Assembly: GCA_035502185.1 (NCBI GenBank) | Contig: DATJUT010000040.1 | Coordinates: 1-46,406, forward strand | Origin: Gemmatimonadales bacterium | GTDB taxonomy: Bacteria > Gemmatimonadota > Gemmatimonadetes > Gemmatimonadales > JACORV01 | Direction of reading: 5' to 3' | DNA: 46,406 nucleotides | Shown: positions 37,936 through 46,406 of the stretch, piece after piece | Numbering within the stretch: position 1 is the stretch's first letter | How the letters are laid out: each line of letters begins with the position of its first letter | Made by a program: the position numbers and the translations under genes | The notes under the pieces: model-generated | The model's database searches: none | What the model saw: only the letters and a program-made list of their open reading frames with translations | Told to the model about the DNA's origin: nothing

Positions 37936-39137
37936 GCCTCCTGCTCGTGCTGCTCGGGCTCGCGCTGGCCGCGCTCGGCGCCACCGCGTCGGTGGCGGTC
38001 CGCGCGGTGAGCCGGCTGGAGCTCACCCGCTGGGTCGCGCGCCGGCTGGAGGGCGCGGACGCCGCGGTGACGCTGCTGTCGCGCCCCGGCGACGTGGCCG
38101 CCGCGGCCGACGCGTTCGTGGCCGTCGGCGTCGCGGTGGCCGGCGTCTGCGCGCCGTGGGCGCTGCGGACGGCCGCGCTGGGGACCACCCTCGCACTCGA
38201 GCTGGTGGTCGGGGTGCCCGTGCTGTGCTTCGTCGCGTACTTCCTCCCGCGCGCCGTGGGCCGCCGCTGGCCGGAGTCGCTGGTGCGCGCCTTCGTGCCG
38301 CGGCTGCGGCAGGGAGGAGCGCTGGTGGGCCGGATCGTCCGCGGCCGGGCCGCCACGGAACGGGCCGAGCTGGCGGCGCTGCTCCGCGACAGCGCCACCG
38401 CGGGCCTGGCTGGCGAGGACGAGCTGGAGATCGTCACCGGCGTGATGGCGTTCGCGGACCGGGTGGTGCGCGAGGCGATGACGCCGCGCACCCGGATCGT
38501 CGCCGCGCCCCAGTCGGCCGGGGCCGCGGAGCTCGCGGCGCTGGTGGCCTCGTCGGGCTACACGCGGATCCCGGTGTACCGCTCCTCGCCCGACGACATC
38601 GTGGGAATGGTCCACGCCTTCGACGTCATCAAGGCCGGCCCCGGCGGCAAGGTCGGCGTGCGGCCGGTGGCCGTCGTGCCGGGATCCCGCCGCTGCGCCG
38701 ACGCCCTGCTCGACCTCCGGCGGGAACGGCGCCACATGGCCGTCGTGCTGGACGAGTTCGGAGGCACCGCGGGCCTCGTGACGATGGAGGACCTGCTCGA
38801 GGAGCTGGTCGGCGAGATCTTCGACGAGCTGGACGAGCCCGGCCCCAAGCCGGTCGCGCCCGAGCGGGGAGTGCTGGTGGTGGACGCCTCCCATCCCCTG
38901 GCGGCGGTGCGGGAGCACTTCGCCGTCCCCCTGGAGGCTCCGCCGCGGGTCGAGACGGTGGGGGGGTACCTGGCCTGGGGCGTCGGACGGATCCCGAAGG
39001 CGGGCGAGCGCACCGTGCTCGGGGACCTGGAGTTCGACGTGTTGGAGGCCACCCCCACCAGGCTCGTCCGGCTGGTGGTCCGGGCGGCGCCGGGGGCAGC
39101 CGGCCCGAGCGTGCCCGCACCGCCGGCGAGCCGATGA
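37932..39137 (+). CDS. CNNM-CBS-CorC/HlyC domain protein, second copy
   Basis: Encodes 401 residues, GTG start overlapping the first copy by GTGA. Same order of parts: membrane domain (spans about 3-22, 58-75, 80-105), CBS pair (REAMTPRTRIVAAPQ; YTRIPVYRSSPDDIVGMVHAFD; VVLDEFGGTAGLVTMEDLLEELVGEIFDE), and CorC_HlyC domain (VDASHPLAAVREHF). The two copies could form a heteromeric transporter, as is common when such genes are paired; this is inference. A possible hairpin follows at 39141-39163. Confidence 0.9.
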   Translation: MSLLLVLLGLALAALGATASVAVRAVSRLELTRWVARRLEGADAAVTLLSRPGDVAAAADAFVAVGVAVAGVCAPWALRTAALGTTLALELVVGVPVLCFVAYFLPRAVGRRWPESLVRAFVPRLRQGGALVGRIVRGRAATERAELAALLRDSATAGLAGEDELEIVTGVMAFADRVVREAMTPRTRIVAAPQSAGAAELAALVASSGYTRIPVYRSSPDDIVGMVHAFDVIKAGPGGKVGVRPVAVVPGSRRCADALLDLRRERRHMAVVLDEFGGTAGLVTMEDLLEELVGEIFDELDEPGPKPVAPERGVLVVDASHPLAAVREHFAVPLEAPPRVETVGGYLAWGVGRIPKAGERTVLGDLEFDVLEATPTRLVRLVVRAAPGAAGPSVPAPPASR

Positions 39138-39140
39138 ACT

Positions 39141-39163
39141 GGCTGAGGTCGCTTGACCTAGCC
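39141..39163 (+). terminator. possible terminator hairpin after the CNNM pair
   Basis: GGCTGAGGTC, loop GCTT, GACCTAGCC: nine pairs with one bulged G, beginning 4 bp after the stop codon and followed by TTATGT. It overlaps a TTGACC that could be the meaB -35 box, so termination and initiation signals may be interleaved. Confidence 0.35.
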
Positions 39164-39181
39164 TTATGTCCTGACTCAATT
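39153..39181 (+). promoter_or_regulatory. possible meaB-mutase promoter
   Basis: TTGACC (39153-39158), 17-nt spacer, TCAATT (39176-39181). The -35 box is good, the -10 weak. The ATG at 39185 is so near that transcription would begin at or inside it, perhaps favouring the GTG at 39188 as start. Confidence 0.35.
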
Positions 39182-39184
39182 TAG

Positions 39185-40240
39185 ATGGTGGAACCCGCGA
39201 ACATCCTCGAGGGTCTGAGGGCCCGCAAGCCCGCCGCCTTGGCGCGCGCCATCTCCCTGGTGGAGAACGGCGCGCCGGGCTCCGAGGCGCTGCTCGCGGG
39301 GCTCCATGCCCTGGTGGGTTCGGCGCGCCGCATCGGCGTGACCGGGCCCCCGGGCGGCGGCAAGAGCACGCTCATCGAGCGGCTCGCGGCGCATTGCCGG
39401 GCGGGCGGCCTCACGGTCGGCATCATCGCCATCGACCCATCGAGCCCGTTCACGGGGGGGGCGCTCCTGGGCGACCGGATCCGGATGGAGCGTGCGGCCC
39501 TGGACCCGGGCGTGTTCATCCGTTCGATGGCGTCGCGCGGCTCGCTGGGCGGCATGGCGACCACGACCGGCGAGGTGGCCGACGTGATGGATGCCTACGG
39601 GTTCGACCGGATCCTGATCGAGACCGTGGGCGTCGGGCAGTCGGAGCTGGAGGTCGCGTCGGTGGCGGACACCACGGTGGTGGTGCTGGTGCCCGAGTCG
39701 GGCGACGGCATCCAGGTGATGAAGGCCGGCCTGATGGAGATCGCGGACGTGTACGTGGTGAACAAGTCGGACCGGCCCGGGGCCGACCGGCTGCGACAGG
39801 AGCTGGAGGTGGCGATCAGCCTCAAGAGCGGCCAGGTCTTCCGCCACGTGCCGGCACATCACGGCACCCGGATCCCGACGGGGAAGACGGCAGGGGACAC
39901 GGCTGCACCGGCCATCGGCGGGGACGACGCCGCGTGGCAGCCTCCCGTGCTGGCCACGGTGGCGCCCAGGGACGAGGGCGTCGCGGAGCTGAGCGGCGCC
40001 CTGGACCGGCACTTCGCGTTCCTGGAGCGCGACGGCGCGCTGGCGGCGCGGCGCGCACGCCAGCTCGAGCGGCGCACGCGGGACGTGTTCGAGCGGGCGC
40101 TCAGGCGGTGGGCCTGGTCGGACGCGGGGCCGAGGGCGGACCTGGAGGCCGCGCTCGCCGAGGTCGCGGCGGGCCGCCGGAGCCCGTACGATGCGGCGGC
40201 GGCGGTGGTGAATCGGATCCGGAGGAGCGACGGCGCATGA
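39185..40240 (+). CDS. meaB: MeaB-type GTPase chaperone of B12-dependent acyl-CoA mutase
   Basis: G-protein that gates adenosylcobalamin loading and protects the mutase from inactivation. Encodes 351 residues. Walker [12 protein letters not shown] with Lys60, [35 protein letters not shown] (switch region) and the guanine motif NKSD near 195. ATG at 39185, or GTG one codon later. Overlaps the mutase gene by ATGA, fitting coupled production with its client. Confidence 0.95.
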   Translation: MVEPANILEGLRARKPAALARAISLVENGAPGSEALLAGLHALVGSARRIGVTGPPGGGKSTLIERLAAHCRAGGLTVGIIAIDPSSPFTGGALLGDRIRMERAALDPGVFIRSMASRGSLGGMATTTGEVADVMDAYGFDRILIETVGVGQSELEVASVADTTVVVLVPESGDGIQVMKAGLMEIADVYVVNKSDRPGADRLRQELEVAISLKSGQVFRHVPAHHGTRIPTGKTAGDTAAPAIGGDDAAWQPPVLATVAPRDEGVAELSGALDRHFAFLERDGALAARRARQLERRTRDVFERALRRWAWSDAGPRADLEAALAEVAAGRRSPYDAAAAVVNRIRRSDGA

Positions 40241-41955
40241 GCGTGTTCGAGTCCGATCTGGTGGTCAGGCGGCTGGCGGAGCAGCTCGAGGCGAAGCAGC
40301 GCGAGCTGGAGGACCTGCGGCGCGAGCTGTCCGCGTGGCAGGAGAAGGTCGCTCGGGGCGAGGTCCGCGACGTGGACTTCACGACGGCCTCGGGGCGGCC
40401 CGTGGCGCCCGTGTACACGCCGCTGGACGTGCCCGACCTGGATCACGGCGCCGAGCTGGGCCTGCCGGGCGAGTACCCGTACACGCGCGGCGTGCACGCC
40501 ACCGGCTACCGCGGACGGCTGTGGACGATGCGCCAGTTCTCGGGCTTCGGCACCGCAGTCGAGACCAACGCGCGCTACAAGTTCCTCCTGGGCCGGGGCC
40601 AGACGGGACTGTCGGTGGCCTTCGACTTCCCGACGCTGATGGGTTACGACTCCGACCACCCGCGCGCGATGGGCGAGGTGGGGAAGTGCGGTGTCGCGAT
40701 CTCGAGCCTGGCCGACATGGAGACCCTGTTCGACGGCATTCCGCTCGACCGGGTTTCCACCTCGATGACGATCAACGGGCCGGCCGCGATGCTGTTCTGC
40801 TTCTACGTGGCCGCGGCCGAGCGGCAGGGCGTCGCGAGCACGAAGCTCCGGGGCACGGTCCAGAACGACATCCTCAAGGAGTACATGGCGCAGCACGCCT
40901 GGATCTACGGGGTGGAGCCGGCCCTGAAGATCATCGTGGACCTGTTCGAGTGGAGCGCGACGCACGCGCCGCAGTGGAACACGATATCGATCTCCGGCTA
41001 CCACATCCGGGAGGCGGGGGCGACCGCGGCCCAGGAGCTGGCGTTCACGCTCGCCAACGGCTTCACCTACGTGGAGCGCGGGCTGGCGCGCGGCCTGGAC
41101 GTGGACGCCTTCGCGCCCCGGCTGAGCTTCTTCTGGGACATCCACAACGACTTCTTCGAGGAGATCGCCAAGCTGCGGGCGGCGCGCCGCATCTGGGCGC
41201 GGCACCTGCGCGAGCGCTACGGCGCCAAGTCCGAGCGCTCGCTGATGATGCGGTTCCATTCTCAGACGGCGGGCGTGACGCTCACGGCGCAGCAGCCGCT
41301 GAACAACGTGGTGCGGGTGGCGTACCAGGCCCTGGCCGCCGTGCTCGGCGGCACGCAGTCCCTGCACACCAACTCGATGGACGAGACGCTGGCCTTGCCC
41401 ACCGAGCAGGCGGTCCAGCTGGCGCTGCGGACCCAGCAGGTGCTCGCCTACGAGACCGGCGTCGCGAACGTGAGCGATCCGCTCGGCGGCTCCTGGTACG
41501 TCGAGGCGCTGACCCGGCAGCTCGAAGACGAGGCGGAGGCCACCTTCGCCGAGATCGAGCGCATGGGGGGCGTGGTGCGGGGCATCGAGACCGGCTGGTT
41601 CCAGCGGCAGATCGCGCAGTCGGCGGCGCGCCACCAGCGCGAGCTGGAGCAGCGCCGCCGGGTGGTGGTCGGCGTGAACGACTTCGTGGTGGACGAGCCG
41701 GAGGTCCCGATCCCGCTCCTCAGGATCGGCGAGGAAGCCGCGGGCGCGCAGGCCGAGCGGCTGGCGCGGCTGCGGCGCGCCCGGGACGGCGACGTCGCGC
41801 GGCGGCGCCTGGACGCGCTGGCGGAGGCGGCGCGCCGCGGCGACAATCTGATCCCCGCCATGCTCGACGCCGCTCGAGCGTGGGCGACCCTGTTCGAGAT
41901 CCGGGAAGCACTGGAGAACGTCTATGGCTCGTACCGCGAGCCCATCTTCTTCTAG
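40237..41955 (+). CDS. B12-dependent acyl-CoA mutase large subunit, isobutyryl-CoA-mutase-like
   Basis: Catalytic subunit of an adenosylcobalamin mutase (572 residues), with the cobalamin domain encoded separately at 43215. Family blocks are clear: [43 protein letters not shown] (His256, equal to His244 of Propionibacterium methylmalonyl-CoA mutase), [11 protein letters not shown]. The two residues that hold the substrate carboxylate in methylmalonyl-CoA mutase, Tyr89 and Arg207, are here Phe101 (TMRQFSGFG) and Gln219 (EYMAQHAW), with identical spacing to the histidine. Phe/Gln is the pair described for isobutyryl-CoA mutase. Length and split subunits also match IcmA/IcmB. Automatic annotation as methylmalonyl-CoA mutase would probably be wrong. 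The start overlaps meaB (ATGA). Confidence 0.9.
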   Translation: MSVFESDLVVRRLAEQLEAKQRELEDLRRELSAWQEKVARGEVRDVDFTTASGRPVAPVYTPLDVPDLDHGAELGLPGEYPYTRGVHATGYRGRLWTMRQFSGFGTAVETNARYKFLLGRGQTGLSVAFDFPTLMGYDSDHPRAMGEVGKCGVAISSLADMETLFDGIPLDRVSTSMTINGPAAMLFCFYVAAAERQGVASTKLRGTVQNDILKEYMAQHAWIYGVEPALKIIVDLFEWSATHAPQWNTISISGYHIREAGATAAQELAFTLANGFTYVERGLARGLDVDAFAPRLSFFWDIHNDFFEEIAKLRAARRIWARHLRERYGAKSERSLMMRFHSQTAGVTLTAQQPLNNVVRVAYQALAAVLGGTQSLHTNSMDETLALPTEQAVQLALRTQQVLAYETGVANVSDPLGGSWYVEALTRQLEDEAEATFAEIERMGGVVRGIETGWFQRQIAQSAARHQRELEQRRRVVVGVNDFVVDEPEVPIPLLRIGEEAAGAQAERLARLRRARDGDVARRRLDALAEAARRGDNLIPAMLDAARAWATLFEIREALENVYGSYREPIFF

Positions 41956-43159
41956 CCGGCCGGCCGCCGGTCGCCGCGCGGGCAGCGGCGTCGGCGGCGC
42001 CCTGGCCGAGCTGCTGGCGCTCGGCACGTCGCGCGGCTGGGTCGTGTCCTGCTATCAGAAGCTCGAGCCCGGCGACCGGGCCGGCGAGAAGTACCGCATC
42101 AAGCTCAAGAACCGGCTGCGCCGCGCGGCGGAGCGCCTGGACATCCTCGGCTTCTCGCACGACGACCGCGAAGCCGTGAAGCGGCAGCTGGACCGGGTCG
42201 AGGCCTTCTTCGGGGATTCCTCGGGTCTGCCCGGGACCCGCGGCGTCGCGGTGTTCGCCGCCGCCGGGCTGTTCCGCGCCGTGCCGCTGCCCTACGTGCT
42301 CAAGAGCCGCGTGGTCGTCGACCGGACGCCGGTGGTGGGAGAGCTGGTGGCGCTGGTCGAGGCCGGCACCCGGCTCCTGGCGGTGGTGGCCGATCGCCGC
42401 TCCGCGCGGTTCTTCGACGTCGGGCTGGAGGGCGTGTCGGAGCTGGACGGCATCGTGGCGCCGGGCGCGACGCGGCCCGCCCGCTTTCACGGCGAGCGCG
42501 GCATGACGCGCCTGAGCGGCGGCCGGGGCGTGATGCCCGGCGTGGGGGAGTACCGCTTCCACAACCGCATCCGGGAGGAGCGGCACCGGCACCTCGCCCT
42601 CGTGGCCGAGACCGTGGCCGCGCACTTGCGGGCGCGCTCGTACGACGGCCTCGTGGTCGGCGGCGTCGGCGTGGACGCCAGTGCGCTGCTGCCGCACCTC
42701 GCCCCGCAGCTGCGCGAGCGCGTGCTCGGCGTGCTGCACCTCGCGCCCCGGAAGGTGAGCGAGGCGGAGATCCGCGCGCAGGCGCTGGAGCTGCTGTCGG
42801 CCGCGGCCGAACAGGCCTCCGCCGCGGCCCTGCGCGAGCTGGCGGCGCTGCGCGACGGCGGCCTGGCGACCGATGCGGTCGAGCCGACGCTCCGCGCGCT
42901 GTCCCGCGGCCAGGTGCGCACCCTGATCGTGAACGCGGACGCCACGGTGCCCGGCTACCGGTGGAGCACGAGCGGCCGGCTCGCCGAGACCGCCGCCGGG
43001 ACCCGCGGCGAGGGCGAGCCGTTGCCGCTCGCCGACCTCTTGGACGAGGCCATCGAGGACGCCCTGCGCCAGCGGGCCCGCGTGGCCGTGGTCCGCGGCG
43101 CCGACGCCGGGCGGTTCGACCGCCTCGCGGCGATCCTCCGCTTCCGCGCGTCCGACTAG
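41924..43159 (+). CDS. baeRF-family protein (bacterial eRF1/Vms1-like)
   Basis: Encodes 411 residues from ATG 41924, overlapping the mutase gene by 32 nt. After a low-complexity start, the region [31 protein letters not shown] and [20 protein letters not shown] is the pattern of bacterial release-factor-like (baeRF) proteins related to eRF1 and Vms1. A loop SGGRG lies where release factors carry the GGQ tripeptide, so peptide-release activity is doubtful; the C-terminal half (ATPYRW-type strand [10 protein letters not shown]) resembles the L7Ae/eRF1 domain 3. Likely acts on ribosomes or tRNA. Its place between the two mutase subunits is unexplained. Confidence 0.75.
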   Translation: MARTASPSSSSRPAAGRRAGSGVGGALAELLALGTSRGWVVSCYQKLEPGDRAGEKYRIKLKNRLRRAAERLDILGFSHDDREAVKRQLDRVEAFFGDSSGLPGTRGVAVFAAAGLFRAVPLPYVLKSRVVVDRTPVVGELVALVEAGTRLLAVVADRRSARFFDVGLEGVSELDGIVAPGATRPARFHGERGMTRLSGGRGVMPGVGEYRFHNRIREERHRHLALVAETVAAHLRARSYDGLVVGGVGVDASALLPHLAPQLRERVLGVLHLAPRKVSEAEIRAQALELLSAAAEQASAAALRELAALRDGGLATDAVEPTLRALSRGQVRTLIVNADATVPGYRWSTSGRLAETAAGTRGEGEPLPLADLLDEAIEDALRQRARVAVVRGADAGRFDRLAAILRFRASD

Positions 43160-43176
43160 CGTGCCCCGCGACGAGC

Positions 43177-43205
43177 TTGTATCGACGCGGAGCCGCGGCT
43201 AGGTT
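43177..43205 (+). promoter_or_regulatory. promoter of the B12 subunit gene
   Basis: TTGTAT (43177-43182), exactly 17 nt, TAGGTT (43200-43205), then 9 nt to the ATG at 43215. The block GAGCCGCGGCTAGGTT (43190-43205) is identical to that of the truA promoter and holds the 10-bp palindrome AGCCGCGGCT. No ribosome site separates the promoter from the ATG, so the mRNA is probably leaderless. Confidence 0.6.
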
Positions 43206-43214
43206 CCGCGCGCT

Positions 43215-43658
43215 ATGCCCACCGCACCGTCCACGCCCGCGGCCGGCGCTCTGCCGCGCCCCATCCGCATCCTGGTCGCGAAGCCGGGACTGGACGGCCA
43301 CGACCGCGGAGCCAAGGTGGTGGCGGCGGCGCTGCGCGACGCGGGCATGGAAGTGGTCTACACCGGCCTGCACCAGACGCCGGAGATGATCGTCGCGGCC
43401 GCGGTGCAGGAGGACGTGGACGTGGTCGGGCTGTCGGTGCTCTCGGGCGCGCACATGACGCTGTTCCCGCGCGTGGTGGAGCTGCTGCGCGAGGCGGGCC
43501 GGGGCGATGTCCTCGTGACCGGCGGCGGCATCATCCCCCGGGAGGACATGAGCAGCCTGCGCTCGCGCGGCGTCGGCAGCCTGTTCGGTCCCGGCACGCC
43601 GACCGCCGAGCTGATCGCCTACATCCACGACTGGGCCCGCGAGCACCTGCGGCCCTGA
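43215..43658 (+). CDS. B12-binding small subunit of acyl-CoA mutase
   Basis: Encodes 147 residues. Binds cobalamin in the base-off/His-on mode: DGHDRG (the D-x-H-x-x-G motif, with the cobalt-ligating His), SVLSGAH (S-x-L) and VTGGGIIP (GG). Size fits IcmB and other stand-alone mutase B12 subunits. It has its own promoter instead of continuing from the large subunit, and its stop overlaps the carboxyltransferase start (TGATG). Confidence 0.93.
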   Translation: MPTAPSTPAAGALPRPIRILVAKPGLDGHDRGAKVVAAALRDAGMEVVYTGLHQTPEMIVAAAVQEDVDVVGLSVLSGAHMTLFPRVVELLREAGRGDVLVTGGGIIPREDMSSLRSRGVGSLFGPGTPTAELIAYIHDWAREHLRP

Positions 43659-45277
43659 TGGCCTCGTCTCCCCACCGCCTCCAGATCCTCACCGACGAGT
43701 ACCGTGCCCTGGCCGAGCGGCTGCGGCAGGGCGGCGGCCCGGAGAAGGTCGAGCGCCAGCACGCCGCGGGGAAGCTCACCGCGCGCGAGCGCGTCGCGCT
43801 CCTCGTGGACGAGGGAGCGCCGTGGCTGGAGATCGGCCTGCTGGTGGCCTACGACCAGTACGACGGGCAGGCGCCCGGCGCCGGGGTGGTCACCGGGGTC
43901 GGCACGGTGGTGGGCCGCGAGGTCGTGGTGGTGGCCAACGACGCGACCGTGAAGGCCGGCTCGTGGTGGCCGGAGACCATCAAGAAGATCCTGCGCGCGC
44001 AGGAGATCGCGATGCGCGAGCGGGTCCCGATCGTCTATCTCGTGGACTCGGGCGGCGTGAACCTGCCCTACCAGGGCGGCGTCTTCCCCGGCCAGTACGG
44101 CGCCGGCCGCATCTTCTACTACACCTCGCTGATGCGGCGTTACCTCAAGGTGCCGCAGCTCGCGGCGGTGATGGGTCAGTGCGTCGCCGGGGGGGCCTAC
44201 CTGCCCGCGCTCTCCGACGTCATCGTGATGGTGGACGGCACCAGCTTCATGGGCCTCGGCGGGCCGAACCTCGTGAAGGGGGCCACCGGCCAGGTCGTGG
44301 ACAGCGAGTCGCTCGGCGGCGCGCGGATGCACACCGGCACGAGCGCGGTGGCCCACTACCTCGCCAATGACGACCGGGAGTGCCTGGCCGTGTTGCGCGA
44401 GGCGGTGGCCCGCCTGCCGCGGCCGAGCCCCGAGCGGTTGGCGCCGCAACGGGTCGCGCGTCCGCCGCGCCGGCCCGCCACGGATCTCTACGAGATCCTG
44501 CCGGGCGACCACCGGATGTCGTACGAGATGCGCGAGATCCTGGCCTGCTTCGTGGACGACGGCGCCCTCGAGGAGTTCCAGCGCGACGTCGCCCAGGAGA
44601 TGATCTGCGCCCACGCCGCCATCGAGGGGCGGGTCGTGGCGCTGATCGCCAACGAGCGGAAGCTGATCAAGGGCAGGGCGGGCGAGGCACCGCGCTTCGG
44701 CGGCATCGTGTACACCGAGAGCGCGAGGAAGGTCGCCTACTTCATCGAGACCGCCAACCGCGAGCGGACCCCGATCCTGTTCGTCCAGGACGTCTCCGGC
44801 TTCATGGTGGGGCCCGAGGCGGAGAGCTCCGGCATCATCCGCGCGGGCGCCGAGTTCGTCGAGGCGATGGCGACCGCCACCGTTCCCAAGCTGGTGCTCA
44901 CGGTCAACCACGCGTCCGGCGCCGGGTACTACGCGATGGCCGGCCAGGGCTTCGATCCGGACTTCATCGTCTCGCTCCCCACGGGCCGGATGGGGGTGAT
45001 GGAGGGCGAGTCGGCGGTCCAGGCGGTACACGGCCCCGCCCTCGAGGCGGCGGGCAAGCAGGGGGCGACGCCCCCCAAGCTGGAGGCGGCGGTGGAAGTG
45101 ATGCGGGCGGACTACGAGCACCAGCTCGACGCGAAGTTCGCCGGCGCGCGGGGCTACGTGGATGCGATCCTGACCCCCGAGGAGCTGCGCGGGCAGCTGG
45201 CGTTCATCCTGCGGATCGTCGCCAACCACGACGGCCCGCATCTCGGCCCGTACGTGCTTCCGAGCGCACTCGCCTGA
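43658..45277 (+). CDS. acyl-CoA carboxylase, carboxyltransferase (beta) subunit
   Basis: Transfers carboxyl from carboxybiotin to an acyl-CoA. Encodes 539 residues. The crotonase-fold pair is visible: N-terminal half with PIVYLVDSGGVNLPYQGGVFPG and VMGQCVAGGAYLPALSD, and SFMGLGGPNLVKGATGQ; C-terminal half with PILFVQDVSGFMVGPEAE and NHASGAGYYAMAG. Its closest look is to the methylcrotonyl/propionyl-CoA carboxylase group; exact substrate uncertain. No biotin carboxylase/BCCP alpha subunit is adjacent in the window. Together with the mutase it fits branched-chain amino acid (valine/leucine) breakdown. Confidence 0.9.
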   Translation: MASSPHRLQILTDEYRALAERLRQGGGPEKVERQHAAGKLTARERVALLVDEGAPWLEIGLLVAYDQYDGQAPGAGVVTGVGTVVGREVVVVANDATVKAGSWWPETIKKILRAQEIAMRERVPIVYLVDSGGVNLPYQGGVFPGQYGAGRIFYYTSLMRRYLKVPQLAAVMGQCVAGGAYLPALSDVIVMVDGTSFMGLGGPNLVKGATGQVVDSESLGGARMHTGTSAVAHYLANDDRECLAVLREAVARLPRPSPERLAPQRVARPPRRPATDLYEILPGDHRMSYEMREILACFVDDGALEEFQRDVAQEMICAHAAIEGRVVALIANERKLIKGRAGEAPRFGGIVYTESARKVAYFIETANRERTPILFVQDVSGFMVGPEAESSGIIRAGAEFVEAMATATVPKLVLTVNHASGAGYYAMAGQGFDPDFIVSLPTGRMGVMEGESAVQAVHGPALEAAGKQGATPPKLEAAVEVMRADYEHQLDAKFAGARGYVDAILTPEELRGQLAFILRIVANHDGPHLGPYVLPSALA

Positions 45278-46406
45278 TGGGGCTGCGTCTGCGTCCTCGA
45301 CCGGCGCTGCTCGCCGCGCTCCCGGTGGCGTTCGCGGCGTGCGCCACCGCCGCGCGCGCTCCGGAGCCGGCCGCTCCCGTGCCGTCCGCGGGGGCGCCCG
45401 CTGCCGCTGCACCGGCCGAGCCGGCCGTGGTCCCGGACGCGACGCCGAAGCCCCGGCAGCCGGTGGCGCCGCCCGCCACCGCGATGATGCTGGGACTGAT
45501 GCCGCTGGATCTCACCGGGGTCACCGCCTGGCACGCCGCGCATCCGGCGTGGGACGGACGCGGCGTCCTGATCGGCATCCTGGACAGCGGCGTGGACCCG
45601 GGCGTGCCAGGGCTCCAGACCACCTCGACGGGCCAGCCCAAGATCCTGGACCTGCGGAACTTCTCGGGCGAGGGCGACGTCGCGCTCGTGCCGGTGCGCC
45701 CGGACGCGCGCGACCTGATCGTGCTCCCGGGGGGCCTCACCCTCGAGGGCGCCGACGTCGTGCGCGCGGCCGCCGTTGACTCCGAGTGGTACGGCGGCGT
45801 GATCCGCGAGCTGTCGTTCGGCGACCCGCCCGCCGCGGACTTCAACGGCAACGGCTCGAACCGCGACCGCTTCGGCGTGGTGGTGGTCCGGAGCGCGGCG
45901 GGCTGGGTGGCCTTCATCGACACCAACGGCAACGGCTCCCTGGCCGACGAGACGCCGCTCGGCGACTACCTGGTGAAGGGCCAGACGTTCGCGTTCCGGC
46001 CGCGCTCCGGTCCCCGCGGCACGGGCCCGATCACCGGCGCGGTGAACCTCGGCGTGGACGAGGCCGGCCGCCCGCGCCTCTCGCTGGTCCTGGACACGGC
46101 CGGCCACGGCACCCACGTGGCGGGGATCGCCGCAGGCCACGACCTGTACTCGGTCCGCGGCTTCGACGGCGTGGCGCCCGGCGCGCAGATCATCGGGCTC
46201 AAGATCGCGAACGACGCGCGCGGCGGCCTCTCCACGACCGGGTCGATGATCCGGGCGATGGACTACGCGGTCCGGTTCGCCGCCGAGCGGCGGCTGCCGC
46301 TGGTGCTCAACATGTCGTTCGGCATCGGGAACGAGGAGCCGGGCGCCGCGGTGATGGACTCGCTGGTGGACGCCTTCCTGCTCGCGCACCCGGACGTGGT
46401 GTTCGC
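45277..46406 (+). CDS. TPP II-like subtilase (S8) lipoprotein, 3' end outside window
   Basis: Partial: 376 codons from ATG 45277 to the window edge, open throughout. N-terminus MGLRLRPRPALLAALPVAFAACA is a lipoprotein-type signal with a plausible lipid Cys at 22, followed by an Ala/Pro linker. The S8 catalytic Asp103 is in ILDSGVD and His277 in GHGTHVAG. The 174-residue gap between them is far longer than in subtilisin (about 32) and matches tripeptidyl-peptidase II; FIDTNGNGSLAD followed by VLDTAGHGTHVAGIAAGH also mirrors TPP II. The catalytic Ser lies beyond the window. Probably anchored in the envelope, cutting peptides outside. ATG overlaps the previous stop (TGATG). Confidence 0.88.
   Translation, partial: MGLRLRPRPALLAALPVAFAACATAARAPEPAAPVPSAGAPAAAAPAEPAVVPDATPKPRQPVAPPATAMMLGLMPLDLTGVTAWHAAHPAWDGRGVLIGILDSGVDPGVPGLQTTSTGQPKILDLRNFSGEGDVALVPVRPDARDLIVLPGGLTLEGADVVRAAAVDSEWYGGVIRELSFGDPPAADFNGNGSNRDRFGVVVVRSAAGWVAFIDTNGNGSLADETPLGDYLVKGQTFAFRPRSGPRGTGPITGAVNLGVDEAGRPRLSLVLDTAGHGTHVAGIAAGHDLYSVRGFDGVAPGAQIIGLKIANDARGGLSTTGSMIRAMDYAVRFAAERRLPLVLNMSFGIGNEEPGAAVMDSLVDAFLLAHPDVVF

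Noticed and set aside
41924-43159. Active peptide-release factor for the baeRF-like gene
   Set aside because: The candidate loop reads SGGRG, not GGQ, so catalytic peptide release is not supported; only the family-level call is kept.

Overview
The window is very GC-rich, gene-dense bacterial chromosome with 44 supported protein genes. It holds no RNA gene, insertion sequence, prophage or CRISPR array that I can see. The lineage is inferred as Gemmatimonadota or a close relative. The grounds are the GC level, heavy use of GTG starts, signal peptides that end in 'LAAQ' in four secreted proteins, and the gene mix. No rRNA or other marker in the window settles this.

Layout. (1) 1-1270: a Yip1-like membrane protein converges on a tiny Trp/Arg-rich secreted protein, with perfect GC hairpins at both ends of the latter. 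(2) 1269-16340, minus strand: one long run read in the order truA, transaldolase, HtrA-type protease, purB, purC, psd, pssA, purS, purQ, BamE-like secreted protein, purL, purF, ppdK, LTxxQ-type secreted protein. Most junctions are 4-nt start/stop overlaps. It mixes purine synthesis with phosphatidylethanolamine synthesis and envelope quality control. (3) 16479-25752: tryptophan and folate genes. trpD converges on lexA. trpC-trpB are followed by a HEAT-repeat protein and an HD-GYP protein, then trpA, folB, a DUF481 outer-membrane protein and folK. (4) 25939-28585: panB-panC, a YqeK-like HD hydrolase and a LytR_C-domain protein, which overlaps tail-to-tail with rlmN. (5) 28478-30504, minus: rlmN and an outer-membrane beta-barrel protein. 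(6) 30611-39137: an EIIA-Ntr-like PTS protein, VanZ-like, aspS, phoH, a 7TM-HD (PgpH) protein, ybeY and two tandem CNNM/CBS/CorC proteins. (7) 39185-46406: meaB, a B12-dependent acyl-CoA mutase large subunit, a baeRF (Vms1/eRF1-like) protein, the mutase B12 subunit, an acyl-CoA carboxylase carboxyltransferase, and the start of a TPP II-like subtilase lipoprotein that runs off the window.

Most notable points. The HEAT and HD-GYP proteins inside the trp cluster appear to share a homologous N-terminal domain, which suggests a two-component module. The B12 mutase carries Phe and Gln at the two positions where methylmalonyl-CoA mutase has Tyr and Arg, the combination reported for isobutyryl-CoA mutase. 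The truA and B12-subunit promoters share an identical 16-nt block containing a 10-bp palindrome. Several promoters lie so close to the start codon that leaderless mRNAs are likely. folK has no ATG, GTG or TTG start and seems to begin at CTG.
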